From Azospirillum brasilense (GTDB taxonomy: Bacteria; Pseudomonadota; Alphaproteobacteria; Azospirillales; Azospirillaceae), in assembly GCF_007827815.1 (NCBI RefSeq), contig NZ_VITH01000013.1, forward strand, positions 62,001-126,000: a stretch of DNA of 64,000 nucleotides, in the 5' to 3' direction. The notes beneath the pieces were generated by a model. The model was given only the letters and a program-made list of their open reading frames with translations, was not told the origin of the DNA and searched no databases. Of the stretch, positions 1 to 7,504 are shown piece by piece. A program made the position numbers and the translations under genes. The stretch's first letter is position 1. Each line of letters opens with the position of its first letter.

Positions 1-64
1 TCTCGACCAGGGCGTGGTTCGCCGTGTCGGCGAACACCAGCGTGCAGTCCTCGATCCTCACCAT
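1..64 (-). CDS. N-terminal fragment, possible DUF5672-like protein
   Basis: An ATG on the minus strand at 64-62 opens a frame that runs off the left edge of the window. The visible start reads MVRIEDCTLVFADTANHALV. The pattern of a beta-strand followed by an xDTxNHAL motif resembles, from memory, the start of DUF5672 proteins, which are associated with glycosyltransferases. Only about 21 residues are present, so no function can be assigned with confidence. The gene is divergent from the riboswitch-controlled operon and would share the 65-224 interval as its promoter region. Confidence 0.45.
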   Translation of the reverse strand, partial: MVRIEDCTLVFADTANHALVE

Positions 65-189
65 CCCGTTCCCCGTTCTGCCGCCGGCGTCGGCCGCCCG
101 CGGGCGCGGATCCTATCACGGCGGTTGTGGGGCTGCCACGGGCGGAGCGCCGGCCATCCTTGAGCAGTCCGTCTCAGAGCCCGACCTCC

Positions 190-218
190 TTGACGGGCGG
201 GGGCCGGTCCCTTAGCTT
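190..218 (+). promoter_or_regulatory. sigma70-type promoter of the TPP-riboswitch operon
   Basis: TTGACG at 190-195 is followed after 16-17 bases by TTAGCT/TAGCTT at 212-218. The expected transcription start, about 7 bases further on, falls at 224-226, exactly where the first pairing strand (P1) of the riboswitch begins. This agreement between independent signals is the main support; the -10 element itself is weak. Confidence 0.5.
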
Positions 219-224
219 GCGAAT

Positions 225-333
225 GTTCCCTGGGGGGCCTCGCTAGGAGGCTGAGACTCCGCCGGTCCGGCGCTTTCATCCGGACAACGCGGTGACCCAT
301 CGAACCTGATCCGGGTCATACCGGCGTAGGGAC
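225..333 (+). promoter_or_regulatory. TPP riboswitch (THI box)
   Basis: All conserved THI-box parts are present in order. P1 pairs TCCCT (227-231) with AGGGA (328-332). P2 pairs GCCTC (237-241) with GAGGC (247-251). The invariant CTGAGA is at 251-256. The variable P3 arm pairs CCGC (259-262) with GCGG (289-292), capped by GTCCGG/CCGGAC (265-270 and 280-285). GACCC, then GAACCTGAT at 302-310, then P5 CCGG/CCGG (311-314 and 321-324) and CGTAGGGA complete the fold. The start codon of luxE is 92 bases downstream. No terminator with a U-tract lies between, so control is more likely translational: ACACC (374-378) can pair with GGTGT (414-418) at the luxE ribosome-binding site. Confidence 0.96.
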
Positions 334-424
334 GGGACTGAAGGGCGGCACGGCGTACCCCCATTCCATCCAGACACCGCTTGTCCCGGCAACAGTTTGT
401 TGGCGTTGCAAAAGGTGTGCGGAC

Positions 425-1504
425 GTGACCGAAGCCCGACTTGTCGAAGAGCTGCTGGCCTTCATCGCCGCCGGAGAGGCGGACGAGGAGGCGTTCAACC
501 GCATGGCGCTGGCCGTCTTCGCCCACCAGTTCGAGACCAACGCCCCCTACCGCCGCTTCGCCACCCAGCGCGCGCGCACCCTGCGCACGGTGAAGAGCTG
601 GCGCGACGTGCCCGCCGTGCCGATCAGCGCCTTCAAGGACCTGACGCTGAGCGGGCGCCCGCCGGAGGAATGCCCGCACGTCTTCATGACCAGCGGCACC
701 ACCAAGGGCGTGCGGGGCAAGAGCCATCACCCGACGCTGGCGGTCTACGACCGCTCGATGACCGTCAACTTCCGCCGCCGCTTTATGGGTGAGCATGATC
801 GGCTGCGCATGGGCATCCTGTTCCCGACCGAGCAGGCGATGCCCAACTCCTCGCTCGCCCATTATCTGGCGCTGGCCAAGAGCGAATTCGGGACGGCGGA
901 GAGCCGGTACTTCGTCTCCGACGCCGGGCTGGACGTGGACGGGGCCACCGCCGAGCTGTCCCGCGCCGAGGCCACCGGCGAACCCTATGCCCTGCTGGGG
1001 GCGAGCTTCAGCGTCGTGCATCTGATGGACGCGCTGGCCGAGCGGGGGCGGAGCTTCGCCCTGCCGGCGGGCAGCCGCATCCTCGACACCGGCGGTTTCA
1101 AGGGCCAGTCGCGCGAGATGGCGGCGGAGGAGTTCTACGACCGCCTGTCCGCGACCTTCGGCGTGCCGCGCCGGCTGTGCATCAACATGTACGGCATGAC
1201 CGAGCTGAGCACCCAGTTCTACGACGACGGCAACGAGGCCTGCCCGTCGGTGAAGTCCGGCCCGCATTGGATCCGCAGCCGGGTCATCAACCCGCTGACC
1301 GGGCAGGAGGTGCCGCGCGGCAGCGTCGGCGTTCTGGTCCATCACGATCTGGCCCATTTCAACTGCGCGTCGGCCATCCTGACCGAGGATGCGGGGGTGG
1401 AGGTGGATGGCGGCTTCCAGCTTCTTGGCCGGGCCGATGGGGCGGACGCCAAGGGCTGCTCCATGGCGGTCGAAGACTTCCTCAAAGCGGCGCGGGCGAC
1501 TTGA
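425..1504 (+). CDS. luxE: LuxE-like acyl-protein synthetase (acid activation)
   Basis: This 359-residue protein belongs to the LuxE family, related to adenylate-forming enzymes. LuxE activates a carboxylic acid as acyl-AMP and passes the acyl group through a cysteine to a LuxC reductase. Visible motifs are the adenylation loop TSGTTKG near residue 92 and YGMTE near residue 256. Cys345 lies 14 residues before the C-terminus, matching the position of the acylated cysteine in known LuxE proteins. The start is GTG at 425, preceded by AAAGG at 411-415. Its stop overlaps the luxC start (TGATG), so the two are coupled. It is the first gene behind the TPP riboswitch, so its substrate is unlikely to be a bioluminescence fatty acid. 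The luxE symbol marks the family, not light production. Confidence 0.85.
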   Translation: MTEARLVEELLAFIAAGEADEEAFNRMALAVFAHQFETNAPYRRFATQRARTLRTVKSWRDVPAVPISAFKDLTLSGRPPEECPHVFMTSGTTKGVRGKSHHPTLAVYDRSMTVNFRRRFMGEHDRLRMGILFPTEQAMPNSSLAHYLALAKSEFGTAESRYFVSDAGLDVDGATAELSRAEATGEPYALLGASFSVVHLMDALAERGRSFALPAGSRILDTGGFKGQSREMAAEEFYDRLSATFGVPRRLCINMYGMTELSTQFYDDGNEACPSVKSGPHWIRSRVINPLTGQEVPRGSVGVLVHHDLAHFNCASAILTEDAGVEVDGGFQLLGRADGADAKGCSMAVEDFLKAARAT

Positions 1505-2952
1505 TGGAACGCGCCGGGCATCTGCCGGGACTGTCCGCCGACGCGGTGGACTGGCGGACGCTGACCTTCCGGCGCGGCGCCGAGACGCTCGACGTGGCGG
1601 TGCCGGTGCTGGGCGAGGCCCAGATCGCCGAACTGGCGGAGCGGGTGCGGGCCAACGCGCGGACTTTCTTGAGAAACCGCACCGTCGCGGAGATCGCCGC
1701 CACCATCGACCGCGCCGTCGCCCGGCTGCTCGACCGCGACGACCCGTGGCGGCGAAAGGCGGAACGGCTGCTGCCGCTGGTCACCGGCTACGACGCGGAG
1801 ATGGTCCGGCTGGGGCTGACCGGCTATCTGAAGACCTTCCGCGGGCCGGAGCTTCGGAAATTCATCGCCGAGGATTTCGCCAACCCGGCGGTGCTCGACG
1901 ATTTTCAGCCCATGCCCAAGGGCGGCTTCGCCCGCGCCTTCGGGCCGGAACTGCTGCTGCATGTCTGGGCGGGCAACGTGCCGGGCCTGCCGCTGTGGAG
2001 CCTGATCTCCGGCCTGCTGGTGAAGGCCGGCACGGTCGGCAAGCTGCCGAGCGCCGAGCCGCTGTTCGCCGGCTGGTTCGCGCAGATCCTGGCGGAGATT
2101 GATCCGCAATTGGCCGACTGCATCGCCATCGTCTGGTGGAAGGGCGGCGACGAAGCGGCGGAGCGCGCGTGGCTGGGCCGCGCCGACACAGTGGTCGCCT
2201 ATGGCGGCAACGACGCGCTGGAGGCCATCCGGGCGCGGGTGCCGATCACCACGGGCTTCCTGCCCTACGGTCACAAGATCAGCTTCGGCATGGTCGCCCG
2301 CTCCGCGCTCGACGCCGGGAAGGCGGGGGCGGTGGCGCGGCAGGCGGCCTACGACGTGGCGCGCTACGACCAGCAGGGCTGCTACTCGCCCCAGACCTTT
2401 TTCGTGGAGCGCGGCGGGCGGGTGTCGCCGCGTGAATTCGCCGGCTATCTGGCGCACGAGCTGGACGCGCTGGGCAGCAAGTTCCCGCGCCGCCCTCTGT
2501 CGATGGGCGAGGCGGGCAGCGTCGCGTCCTGGCGCAACGCGGAGGAGACGAAGGGCTTTGCCGACCCCAGCCGCGCCCTGCTGGGCGATCCGGCGGGAAG
2601 CTGGGCGGTCGCCTACACGGACGCCGCGGACGGTCTCTCGCCTTGCGGGCTGAACCGCACGGTGACGGTGGTGGCGGTGGACCGGCTGGCCGAGGCGGTG
2701 CCGGGGCTGGCGCCCTACCGCGCCTTCCTCCAGACCGTGGGCATCGCCGCCGCGCCGGAGGAGCTGTTCGCGCTCGCCGGAGCGCTGGGGGCGGTCGGTG
2801 TGACGCGCCTCTGCGCGCTCGGCCGCATGACCGCGCCGGAAGCGGGCTGGCACCATGACGGGCGGTTCAACCTGCTGGACCTCGTCACCATGACCGAGAT
2901 CGAAGGCTCGGCGGAACGGGCGGCGGACGCGTTCGCTCCCTACACGGATTGA
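1504..2952 (+). CDS. luxC: LuxC-like acyl-CoA/acyl-protein reductase
   Basis: This 482-residue protein matches the LuxC family (NADPH-dependent acyl-CoA reductase, aldehyde-dehydrogenase fold). The family reduces an activated acyl group, bound as a thioester on its own cysteine, to an aldehyde. Cys293 in the motif YDQQGCYSPQ is the expected nucleophile, close to its position in Vibrio LuxC (about 286). HVWAGNVPG near residue 153 and GKLPSAEP near residue 179 fit the nucleotide-binding region. The ATG at 1504 overlaps the luxE stop codon. luxA and luxB are absent here, so this is an acid-reduction pair rather than a light-emission operon. Confidence 0.88.
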   Translation: MERAGHLPGLSADAVDWRTLTFRRGAETLDVAVPVLGEAQIAELAERVRANARTFLRNRTVAEIAATIDRAVARLLDRDDPWRRKAERLLPLVTGYDAEMVRLGLTGYLKTFRGPELRKFIAEDFANPAVLDDFQPMPKGGFARAFGPELLLHVWAGNVPGLPLWSLISGLLVKAGTVGKLPSAEPLFAGWFAQILAEIDPQLADCIAIVWWKGGDEAAERAWLGRADTVVAYGGNDALEAIRARVPITTGFLPYGHKISFGMVARSALDAGKAGAVARQAAYDVARYDQQGCYSPQTFFVERGGRVSPREFAGYLAHELDALGSKFPRRPLSMGEAGSVASWRNAEETKGFADPSRALLGDPAGSWAVAYTDAADGLSPCGLNRTVTVVAVDRLAEAVPGLAPYRAFLQTVGIAAAPEELFALAGALGAVGVTRLCALGRMTAPEAGWHHDGRFNLLDLVTMTEIEGSAERAADAFAPYTD

Positions 2953-2963
2953 GGCGCCCGGCC

Positions 2964-3734
2964 ATGAGCTTCGTCAGCATCGAACAGGCCGGCTACGGCG
3001 TCCCGAGCGGCGGCACCATCCTGGACCGCATCGACTGGACCATCGGGGAGGGCGAGTTCCACGCGCTGGTCGGGCGCAGCGGCTGCGGCAAGACGACCCT
3101 GCTGAAGCTGGTCGCCGGGCTGCTCGCCCCCTCGACCGGAACCGTCCGCATCCAGGGGGAGCCGGTGCGGGGGCCGGGTGCCCAGGTCGGCTTCGTCTTC
3201 CAGGCGCCGACGCTTCTGGAGTGGCGGACGGTGCTCGACAACCTGCTGCTGCCGGTGTCGCTGACGCGCCGTCCGCAGCCGGCGGACCGCCGCAAGGCGG
3301 AGGAGCTGCTGGACCTCGTCGGCCTGTCCGGACTCGAAGGGCGCTACCCCAGCCAACTGTCGGGCGGACAGCAGAGCCGCGTCGCTCTGGCCCGCGCGCT
3401 GGTCACCGAACCGCCGCTGCTCCTGCTCGACGAGCCCTTCGCCGCGCTCGACGCCATCACGCGGGAGGAGTTGCAGAACGACCTCTTGAAGCTCTGCGCC
3501 CGGCACCGCACCACCGTGCTGTTCGTCACCCACGACATCGCGGAGGCGGTCTATCTGGCCGACCGGGTGGCGGTGATGGAGGGCGGGCAATTGCGCCACG
3601 CCCTGCCGGTGCCGCTGGCCCGCCCGCGCGGGCGCGACGTCCGCTACAGCCCCCGCTTCAACGCCCTGTGCCTGGAGCTGCGCCACGCCATGGATGGCGC
3701 GGGCTCCGGCGTGGCACTGGAGCGCGCGTCGTGA
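2964..3734 (+). CDS. ABC importer ATPase (nitrate/taurine/thiamin-precursor type)
   Basis: A 256-residue ATP-binding subunit of the NitT/TauT family. It shows Walker A GRSGCGKTT, signature LSGGQQSRVALARAL, Walker B LLLLDEPFAALD and the switch histidine in VTHDIAEAV. The start ATG at 2964 has GAGG nine bases before it; an in-frame TTG at 2949 is less likely. It follows luxC by 11 bases and overlaps the permease start (GTGATG), so it is part of the same operon. With the permease and NMT1-like binding protein it forms a complete importer, similar in make-up to the ThiXYZ/ThiZ systems for thiamin pyrimidine precursors. Confidence 0.9.
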   Translation: MSFVSIEQAGYGVPSGGTILDRIDWTIGEGEFHALVGRSGCGKTTLLKLVAGLLAPSTGTVRIQGEPVRGPGAQVGFVFQAPTLLEWRTVLDNLLLPVSLTRRPQPADRRKAEELLDLVGLSGLEGRYPSQLSGGQQSRVALARALVTEPPLLLLDEPFAALDAITREELQNDLLKLCARHRTTVLFVTHDIAEAVYLADRVAVMEGGQLRHALPVPLARPRGRDVRYSPRFNALCLELRHAMDGAGSGVALERAS

Positions 3735-4480
3735 TGGTGCGTGCCGCCTCCGCCCTGCTGCTCGTCCTGCTGCTGGCGGGGTGGGAGGTCTATTGCCGGG
3801 TGGCGGGAGTGTCGGCGCTGGTCGTGCCGCTGCCCTCGGCGGTGCTGCGCACGCTGTGGGACGGGCTGGCCGGGGGCTATCTGCTGCCGCACCTCTGGGT
3901 CACCACGGCGGAGATGGCGATGGGCCTCGCCGCCGGCTGCACCGTGGGTTTCCTCGCCGGGGTGCTGCTGGCCGAGGTGCCGGTGCTGCGCCGCCTGTTC
4001 TACCCCTACATCCTCGCCAGCCAAGTGGTGCCGAAGCTGGCGCTGGGGCCGCTGTTCATCGTCTGGTTCGGCTTCGGCATGACCTCGACCGTCGTCATCA
4101 CGGCGCTGATCTGCTTCTTCCCGCTGCTGGAAAACACCATGACCGGCCTCCAGCAGGTCGATCCCAACAAGCGGGAGCTGTTCCGGATGCTGCGGGCGAC
4201 GCGCCTGCAAACCCTGCTGCGCCTCAAGATTCCCTCCGGCCTGCCGGTGATCCTGGCGGGCTTGCGCGTCGCCGTGGTGCTGGCGCTGGTCGGCGCCGTC
4301 GTCGGCGAGTTCATCGGGGGCCGGCAGGGGCTGGGCGCCTCGATCATCGCGGCGCAGGGGATGATGGATTCGACCATGATGTTCGCCCTGTTCATCGTCA
4401 TCACGGTGCTGGGCATGATCGTTTATCAGGCCGCCGCCGGGCTCGAACGGTGGCTGCTGCGCCGTCCGTGGAAAGGATAA
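3734..4480 (+). CDS. ABC importer permease (BPD_transp_1 family)
   Basis: A 248-residue integral membrane protein with about six hydrophobic segments, beginning with one at residues 5-17. The EAA-type coupling loop near residues 136-170 (FRMLRATRLQTLLRLKIPSG) is the contact site for the ATPase. The ATG at 3734 overlaps the ATPase stop codon; a GTG one codon upstream is also possible. It is closest to the SsuC/TauC/ThiX group. Its partner genes are immediately on both sides, so a complete importer is encoded. Confidence 0.9.
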   Translation: MVRAASALLLVLLLAGWEVYCRVAGVSALVVPLPSAVLRTLWDGLAGGYLLPHLWVTTAEMAMGLAAGCTVGFLAGVLLAEVPVLRRLFYPYILASQVVPKLALGPLFIVWFGFGMTSTVVITALICFFPLLENTMTGLQQVDPNKRELFRMLRATRLQTLLRLKIPSGLPVILAGLRVAVVLALVGAVVGEFIGGRQGLGASIIAAQGMMDSTMMFALFIVITVLGMIVYQAAAGLERWLLRRPWKG

Positions 4481-4487
4481 TCACACG

Positions 4488-5465
4488 ATGTTCGGGTTCC
4501 TGCGCACCCTGGGTGCCGTCGCCGTTTCCGCCTTCCTGCTGTCCTCCCCCGCGCTGGCGCTCGACAAGGTGACCGTGGCGGGCTGGAGCCAGCCGATCAG
4601 CGAGATCACCAACCTGCTGGCCGAGCCGGACAAGGGCTTCTTCAAGGCCAAGGGGATCGATCTCGGCTATGTGCCGGGCACCGGCGGCGGCTCGGCCATC
4701 CAGAACATGCTGACCGGTCAGGCCGACGTGGCCTTCACCGACCCGGCCTCCTTCTATCTGGCGCTCGACAAGGGCGAGAAGCTGATCGCCATCTACAACA
4801 TCTACCCGCAGAACGTCTTCAACGTGGTGTCGCCGAAGGAGCGGAACATCACCAAGCCCGAAGACCTCAAGGGCAAGCGCATCGGCGTCTACAGCCTGTC
4901 CAGCGGCACGCGCCAGAACCTCCAGGTGCTGCTGCATCAGGTGGGGCTGAGCGAAAAGGACGTGACCATCGAGGTGACCGGCCTGCTGAACTTCGCCCCC
5001 GTCATCCAGGGGCAGGTGGACGCCACCGCGGCGACCGACACCGGCCTGTATGTCGGGATGCAGAAGGGGCTCAAGGACATCAACGTCATCGAGGTCAAGG
5101 ACACGCTGAACCTGCCCTCCGACATCTTCGTGGTGACGGAGGAGACCTACCGCACGAAGAAGGACGTTCTGAAGCGCTTCCTCGCCGCCTACCGCGACAG
5201 CGCCGCCTGGATGATCGCCGAGCCGGAGGAAGCCGCCCGCCTCGCCGTGACCCGCGCCATCAACGGCCGTGACGAGGCCACCAACCTCGCCATCATCAAG
5301 CTGCGCAACGAATCCAGCGTGTCGGAGACGACCAAGGCCAAGGGCCTCGGCCACTTCGACCCGGAACTGATGCAGAAGGGGGCGGACACCTTCAAGCAGC
5401 TCGGCCTGATCGCGGCGGACCTCGACATGGGCAAGCTGGTCCAGTCCGACCTGATCCCCGAGTAA
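4488..5465 (+). CDS. NMT1/THI5-like periplasmic substrate-binding protein
   Basis: This 325-residue protein starts with a clear signal peptide, with probable cleavage after ALA near residue 24. The mature part has the two-lobed NMT1/THI5 fold typical of nitrate, sulfonate and thiamin-pyrimidine binding proteins: an early xxGFFKAKGI segment, GGGSAIQNMLTGQADVAF, and the lobe switch LKGKRIGVYS. ThiY proteins of this family bind formylaminopyrimidine or HMP. Control by a TPP riboswitch points to a thiamin-related ligand here too, though this is inferred from context. It lies 7 bases after the permease gene. Confidence 0.88.
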   Translation: MFGFLRTLGAVAVSAFLLSSPALALDKVTVAGWSQPISEITNLLAEPDKGFFKAKGIDLGYVPGTGGGSAIQNMLTGQADVAFTDPASFYLALDKGEKLIAIYNIYPQNVFNVVSPKERNITKPEDLKGKRIGVYSLSSGTRQNLQVLLHQVGLSEKDVTIEVTGLLNFAPVIQGQVDATAATDTGLYVGMQKGLKDINVIEVKDTLNLPSDIFVVTEETYRTKKDVLKRFLAAYRDSAAWMIAEPEEAARLAVTRAINGRDEATNLAIIKLRNESSVSETTKAKGLGHFDPELMQKGADTFKQLGLIAADLDMGKLVQSDLIPE

Positions 5466-5482
5466 GGAAGGCTTGGCCCGCC

Positions 5483-6250
5483 ATGGATTTCCGCGACAAG
5501 ACCGTCCTCGTCACCGGCGCCAGCCGCGGCATCGGCGCGGCCATCGCCAAGGCCTTCGCGGCGGAGGGGGCGGCGGTCGCCGTCAACTACCTCCAGAATG
5601 GGGACGCCGCCGAGGCGGTGGCGTCGGCCTGCCGCGAGGCGGGCGGCGACGCCTGGGCGGTGCAGGCCGACGTGACCGACGCCGACGCGGTGCAGCGCAT
5701 GGTGGAGCGCACGGCGGAGGAGTTCGGCAAGATCGACGTGGTGGTGAACAACGCCTTCCGCCCCTACGCCTTCGACCCGGAGAAGCGCAAGCTGTTCTGG
5801 GACACCGACTGGGCGGACTACCGGGGGCAGGTGGATGGGGCGCTGCTCGGCACCTACAACGTCTGCCGGGCGGTGCTGCCGGTGATGCGGCGGCGGCCCG
5901 GCGGCAGCATCGTGAACATGGCGACCGACCTCGTCGCCCGGCCCACCGTGCCCTATCACGACTACACCACGGCCAAGGCGGCGCTGGTCGGCTTCAGCCG
6001 CAATCTGGCGGCGGAGCTGGGGCCGCTGGGCATCCGCGTCAATTGCGTGGCGCCGGGGCTGGTCTACCCCACCGACGCCAGCCGGGCGACGAAGGAGGAC
6101 GTGAAGGACGCCATCGTTGCACAGACTCCGCTGCGCCGCATCGCCACGCCGGAGGACGTGACCGGCCCGGTGCTGTTCCTGGCGTCCGGCTGGAGCCGCT
6201 TCATGACGGGGCAGGTGCTGTATGTGGATGGCGGGTTGGTGATGGGGTGA
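5483..6250 (+). CDS. SDR-family oxidoreductase (3-oxoacyl-ACP reductase type)
   Basis: A 255-residue classical short-chain dehydrogenase. TGASRGIG at residues 11-18 binds NAD(P), NNA is at 89-91, and the catalytic YTTAK is at 161-165. The usual catalytic serine, 13 residues before the tyrosine, is replaced by Thr148. It is the last gene of the riboswitch operon, 17 bases after the binding-protein gene with AAGGAAGG as ribosome-binding site. A simple reading is that it reduces the aldehyde made by LuxC to an alcohol, completing acid-to-alcohol reduction. It could instead act on an unrelated keto group. Confidence 0.88.
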   Translation: MDFRDKTVLVTGASRGIGAAIAKAFAAEGAAVAVNYLQNGDAAEAVASACREAGGDAWAVQADVTDADAVQRMVERTAEEFGKIDVVVNNAFRPYAFDPEKRKLFWDTDWADYRGQVDGALLGTYNVCRAVLPVMRRRPGGSIVNMATDLVARPTVPYHDYTTAKAALVGFSRNLAAELGPLGIRVNCVAPGLVYPTDASRATKEDVKDAIVAQTPLRRIATPEDVTGPVLFLASGWSRFMTGQVLYVDGGLVMG

Positions 6251-6265
6251 GGTGTGGGCGCCGTT

Positions 6266-6354
6266 GCCCCCACCCCGGCCCTCCCCCGCTGGGCGGGGGA
6301 GGGAGGTTTTTTTAAGCCCTCCCCTGCGTTAGCGGGGGAGGGTTGGGTGGGGGC
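6266..6354 (+). repeat. REP-like GC-rich inverted repeat element, copy 1
   Basis: An 89-base element bounded by GCCCCCACCCC and GGGTGGGGGC. It contains two inner hairpins, CCCTCCCCCGC/GCGGGGGAGGG at 6279-6303 and CCCTCCCC/GGGGAGGG within 6317-6343. Related copies lie at 42785-42887 and 52400-52500, and a half copy at 42391-42432. Its first hairpin is followed by seven T residues. Confidence 0.8.
6279..6313 (+). terminator. intrinsic terminator of the riboswitch operon
   Basis: An 11-base-pair perfect stem (6279-6289 with 6293-6303) with a three-base loop is followed by AGG and T7 (6307-6313). It lies 28 bases after the SDR stop codon and is built from the REP-like element. Confidence 0.85.
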
Positions 6355-6372
6355 GTCGCAAGCACTTCCCCG

Positions 6373-6579
6373 CTACTCCAACGCGATCTCCCCCTTGATC
6401 TCATGCTCCAGCCCAATGCCCTCGACGGTCAGCACGACGCGGGCCTGGAGCGTCTCGTTGCCCTTCAGCTTTCCGGACTCGATCGCTTCGGTCACGGCGC
6501 GCTCGATCTCGCGCTGCGAGGTGACGCCGACGACCTTCAGGTACTTCCGGATGCCCATGTTGAAGGTGTCGTGGTCCAT
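6373..6579 (-). CDS. DUF6494 family small protein
   Basis: A 68-residue soluble protein reading MDHDTFNMGIRKYLKVVGVT at its start, followed by a helical SQREIERAVTEAI segment. From memory this matches the DUF6494 family, small conserved proteins of unknown function in proteobacteria. The start ATG has a strong GGAGG six to seven bases upstream. It faces the riboswitch operon tail to tail with the REP-like element between them. No function can be given. Confidence 0.8.
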   Translation of the reverse strand: MDHDTFNMGIRKYLKVVGVTSQREIERAVTEAIESGKLKGNETLQARVVLTVEGIGLEHEIKGEIALE

Positions 6580-6638
6580 GATGCTCCTCCCTCTCTGATC
6601 GCTCCCGAAGACAACCGTCGCGGCAACGCTTTGTCCCG

Positions 6639-7070
6639 TCAGTCATCGTCATAGAGGCCACGGGCGGCGTCGCGGTGGCAGGCTTCGCAATTGGCCTTGG
6701 ACAGCACGTCCTTGCGCAGCCAGACCTCCGGGCGGAAGCGGTGCTCGCGCAGCCACCAGCGCTGTTCGGTGATGCGCAGCAGCGCTGGATCGCCGCGTCC
6801 GGCGGCGTTGCCGGTCAGATAGGCGCGGATCTCCGTCGCCGGTCCGGGCGGCAGGCTGGCCTTCTCGCCGAAATGGTCGTCCAGCCCGTCCATGATCCGG
6901 GTCCAGCTTCCCGCCGGCAGCAGACCGGGCTGGAAGGCCATGTGGCATTCTCCGCATTCCTTGCGGGTGGCGTCGTTGGTGACGGGGCGGACGCGTTCGA
7001 ACTCGTTGGCCGAGGAGGTGACGCCGGACAGCAGAAGCAGGACGGACGCGGCGGCGAGCCGGCGGGGCAT
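6639..7070 (-). CDS. diheme cytochrome c (DHC)
   Basis: A 143-residue exported cytochrome. A signal peptide ends near TSSANEF, and two haem motifs are visible: CGECH near residue 40 and CEACH near residue 129. The spacing and length fit the DHC family, the electron donor to the SHP haem protein in Rhodobacter and Shewanella clusters. An in-frame GTG at 7085 overlaps the SHP stop codon, but the ATG at 7070 has AGGA nine bases before it and is preferred. It is the last gene of a four-gene minus-strand operon. Confidence 0.85.
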   Translation of the reverse strand: MPRRLAAASVLLLLSGVTSSANEFERVRPVTNDATRKECGECHMAFQPGLLPAGSWTRIMDGLDDHFGEKASLPPGPATEIRAYLTGNAAGRGDPALLRITEQRWWLREHRFRPEVWLRKDVLSKANCEACHRDAARGLYDDD

Positions 7071-7081
7071 GGTGGGGGTCC

Positions 7082-7504
7082 TCACTGTCCGGCGAGATAG
7101 GTGATGAAGTCGCCCTTCTCCTGCGCCGTGCAGGCGCGGCCGAGGACGTTGGGGCAGTCGCGGTCGAAGCGCTTCTCCACCTCCGCAGGGTCGGTGAAGC
7201 GCTTGGGGGTGGCGGAGACGGCCATCGGCTCGATCGCGCGCCCGGTCCGCTGGTGGCGGCCCTGGGCGGTGGGATTGGGGGTGTGGCAGGCGGCGCAGGC
7301 GTTTGTCTCCGGCTTGCCGCCGGTGTGCGGGCCGAGATAGAGGGCGCGTCCGCGCTCGGCGGAGAAGCCGGCGAAGGTCGCCGACTGCGCTTTCGCCTGG
7401 GCGGCGTAGCCGTCGAGCAGGGCGGTGCGGGCCGGGTTCGCGGTGGCGGCGATGGCCCCACCCACGGCGAAGACCGCCAGCGTCGGCATAAGGAAGCGGA
7501 TCAT
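7082..7504 (-). CDS. DUF1924 c-type haem protein (SHP family)
   Basis: A 140-residue exported protein with one haem motif, CAACH, near residue 73. It ends FITYLAGQ. DUF1924 corresponds to sphaeroides haem protein (SHP), a high-spin c-type haem protein reported to bind oxygen or NO. Two extra cysteines, in RDCPNVLGRAC near residues 115-123, probably form the family disulfide. Its ATG at 7504 overlaps the stop of the cytochrome b gene (ATGA), so translation is coupled. Context with DHC and a membrane cytochrome b supports an electron chain from quinol to a periplasmic oxygen- or NO-reactive haem. Confidence 0.87.
   Translation of the reverse strand: MIRFLMPTLAVFAVGGAIAATANPARTALLDGYAAQAKAQSATFAGFSAERGRALYLGPHTGGKPETNACAACHTPNPTAQGRHQRTGRAIEPMAVSATPKRFTDPAEVEKRFDRDCPNVLGRACTAQEKGDFITYLAGQ

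Noticed and set aside
388-414. A Rho-independent terminator in the riboswitch leader
   Set aside because: GCAAC/GTTGC can form a short stem but is followed by A residues, not T, so it does not fit an intrinsic terminator.
425-2952. Bioluminescence operon
   Set aside because: luxE- and luxC-like genes are present but luxA, luxB and luxD are not, and a TPP riboswitch controls them, so light emission is not supported.
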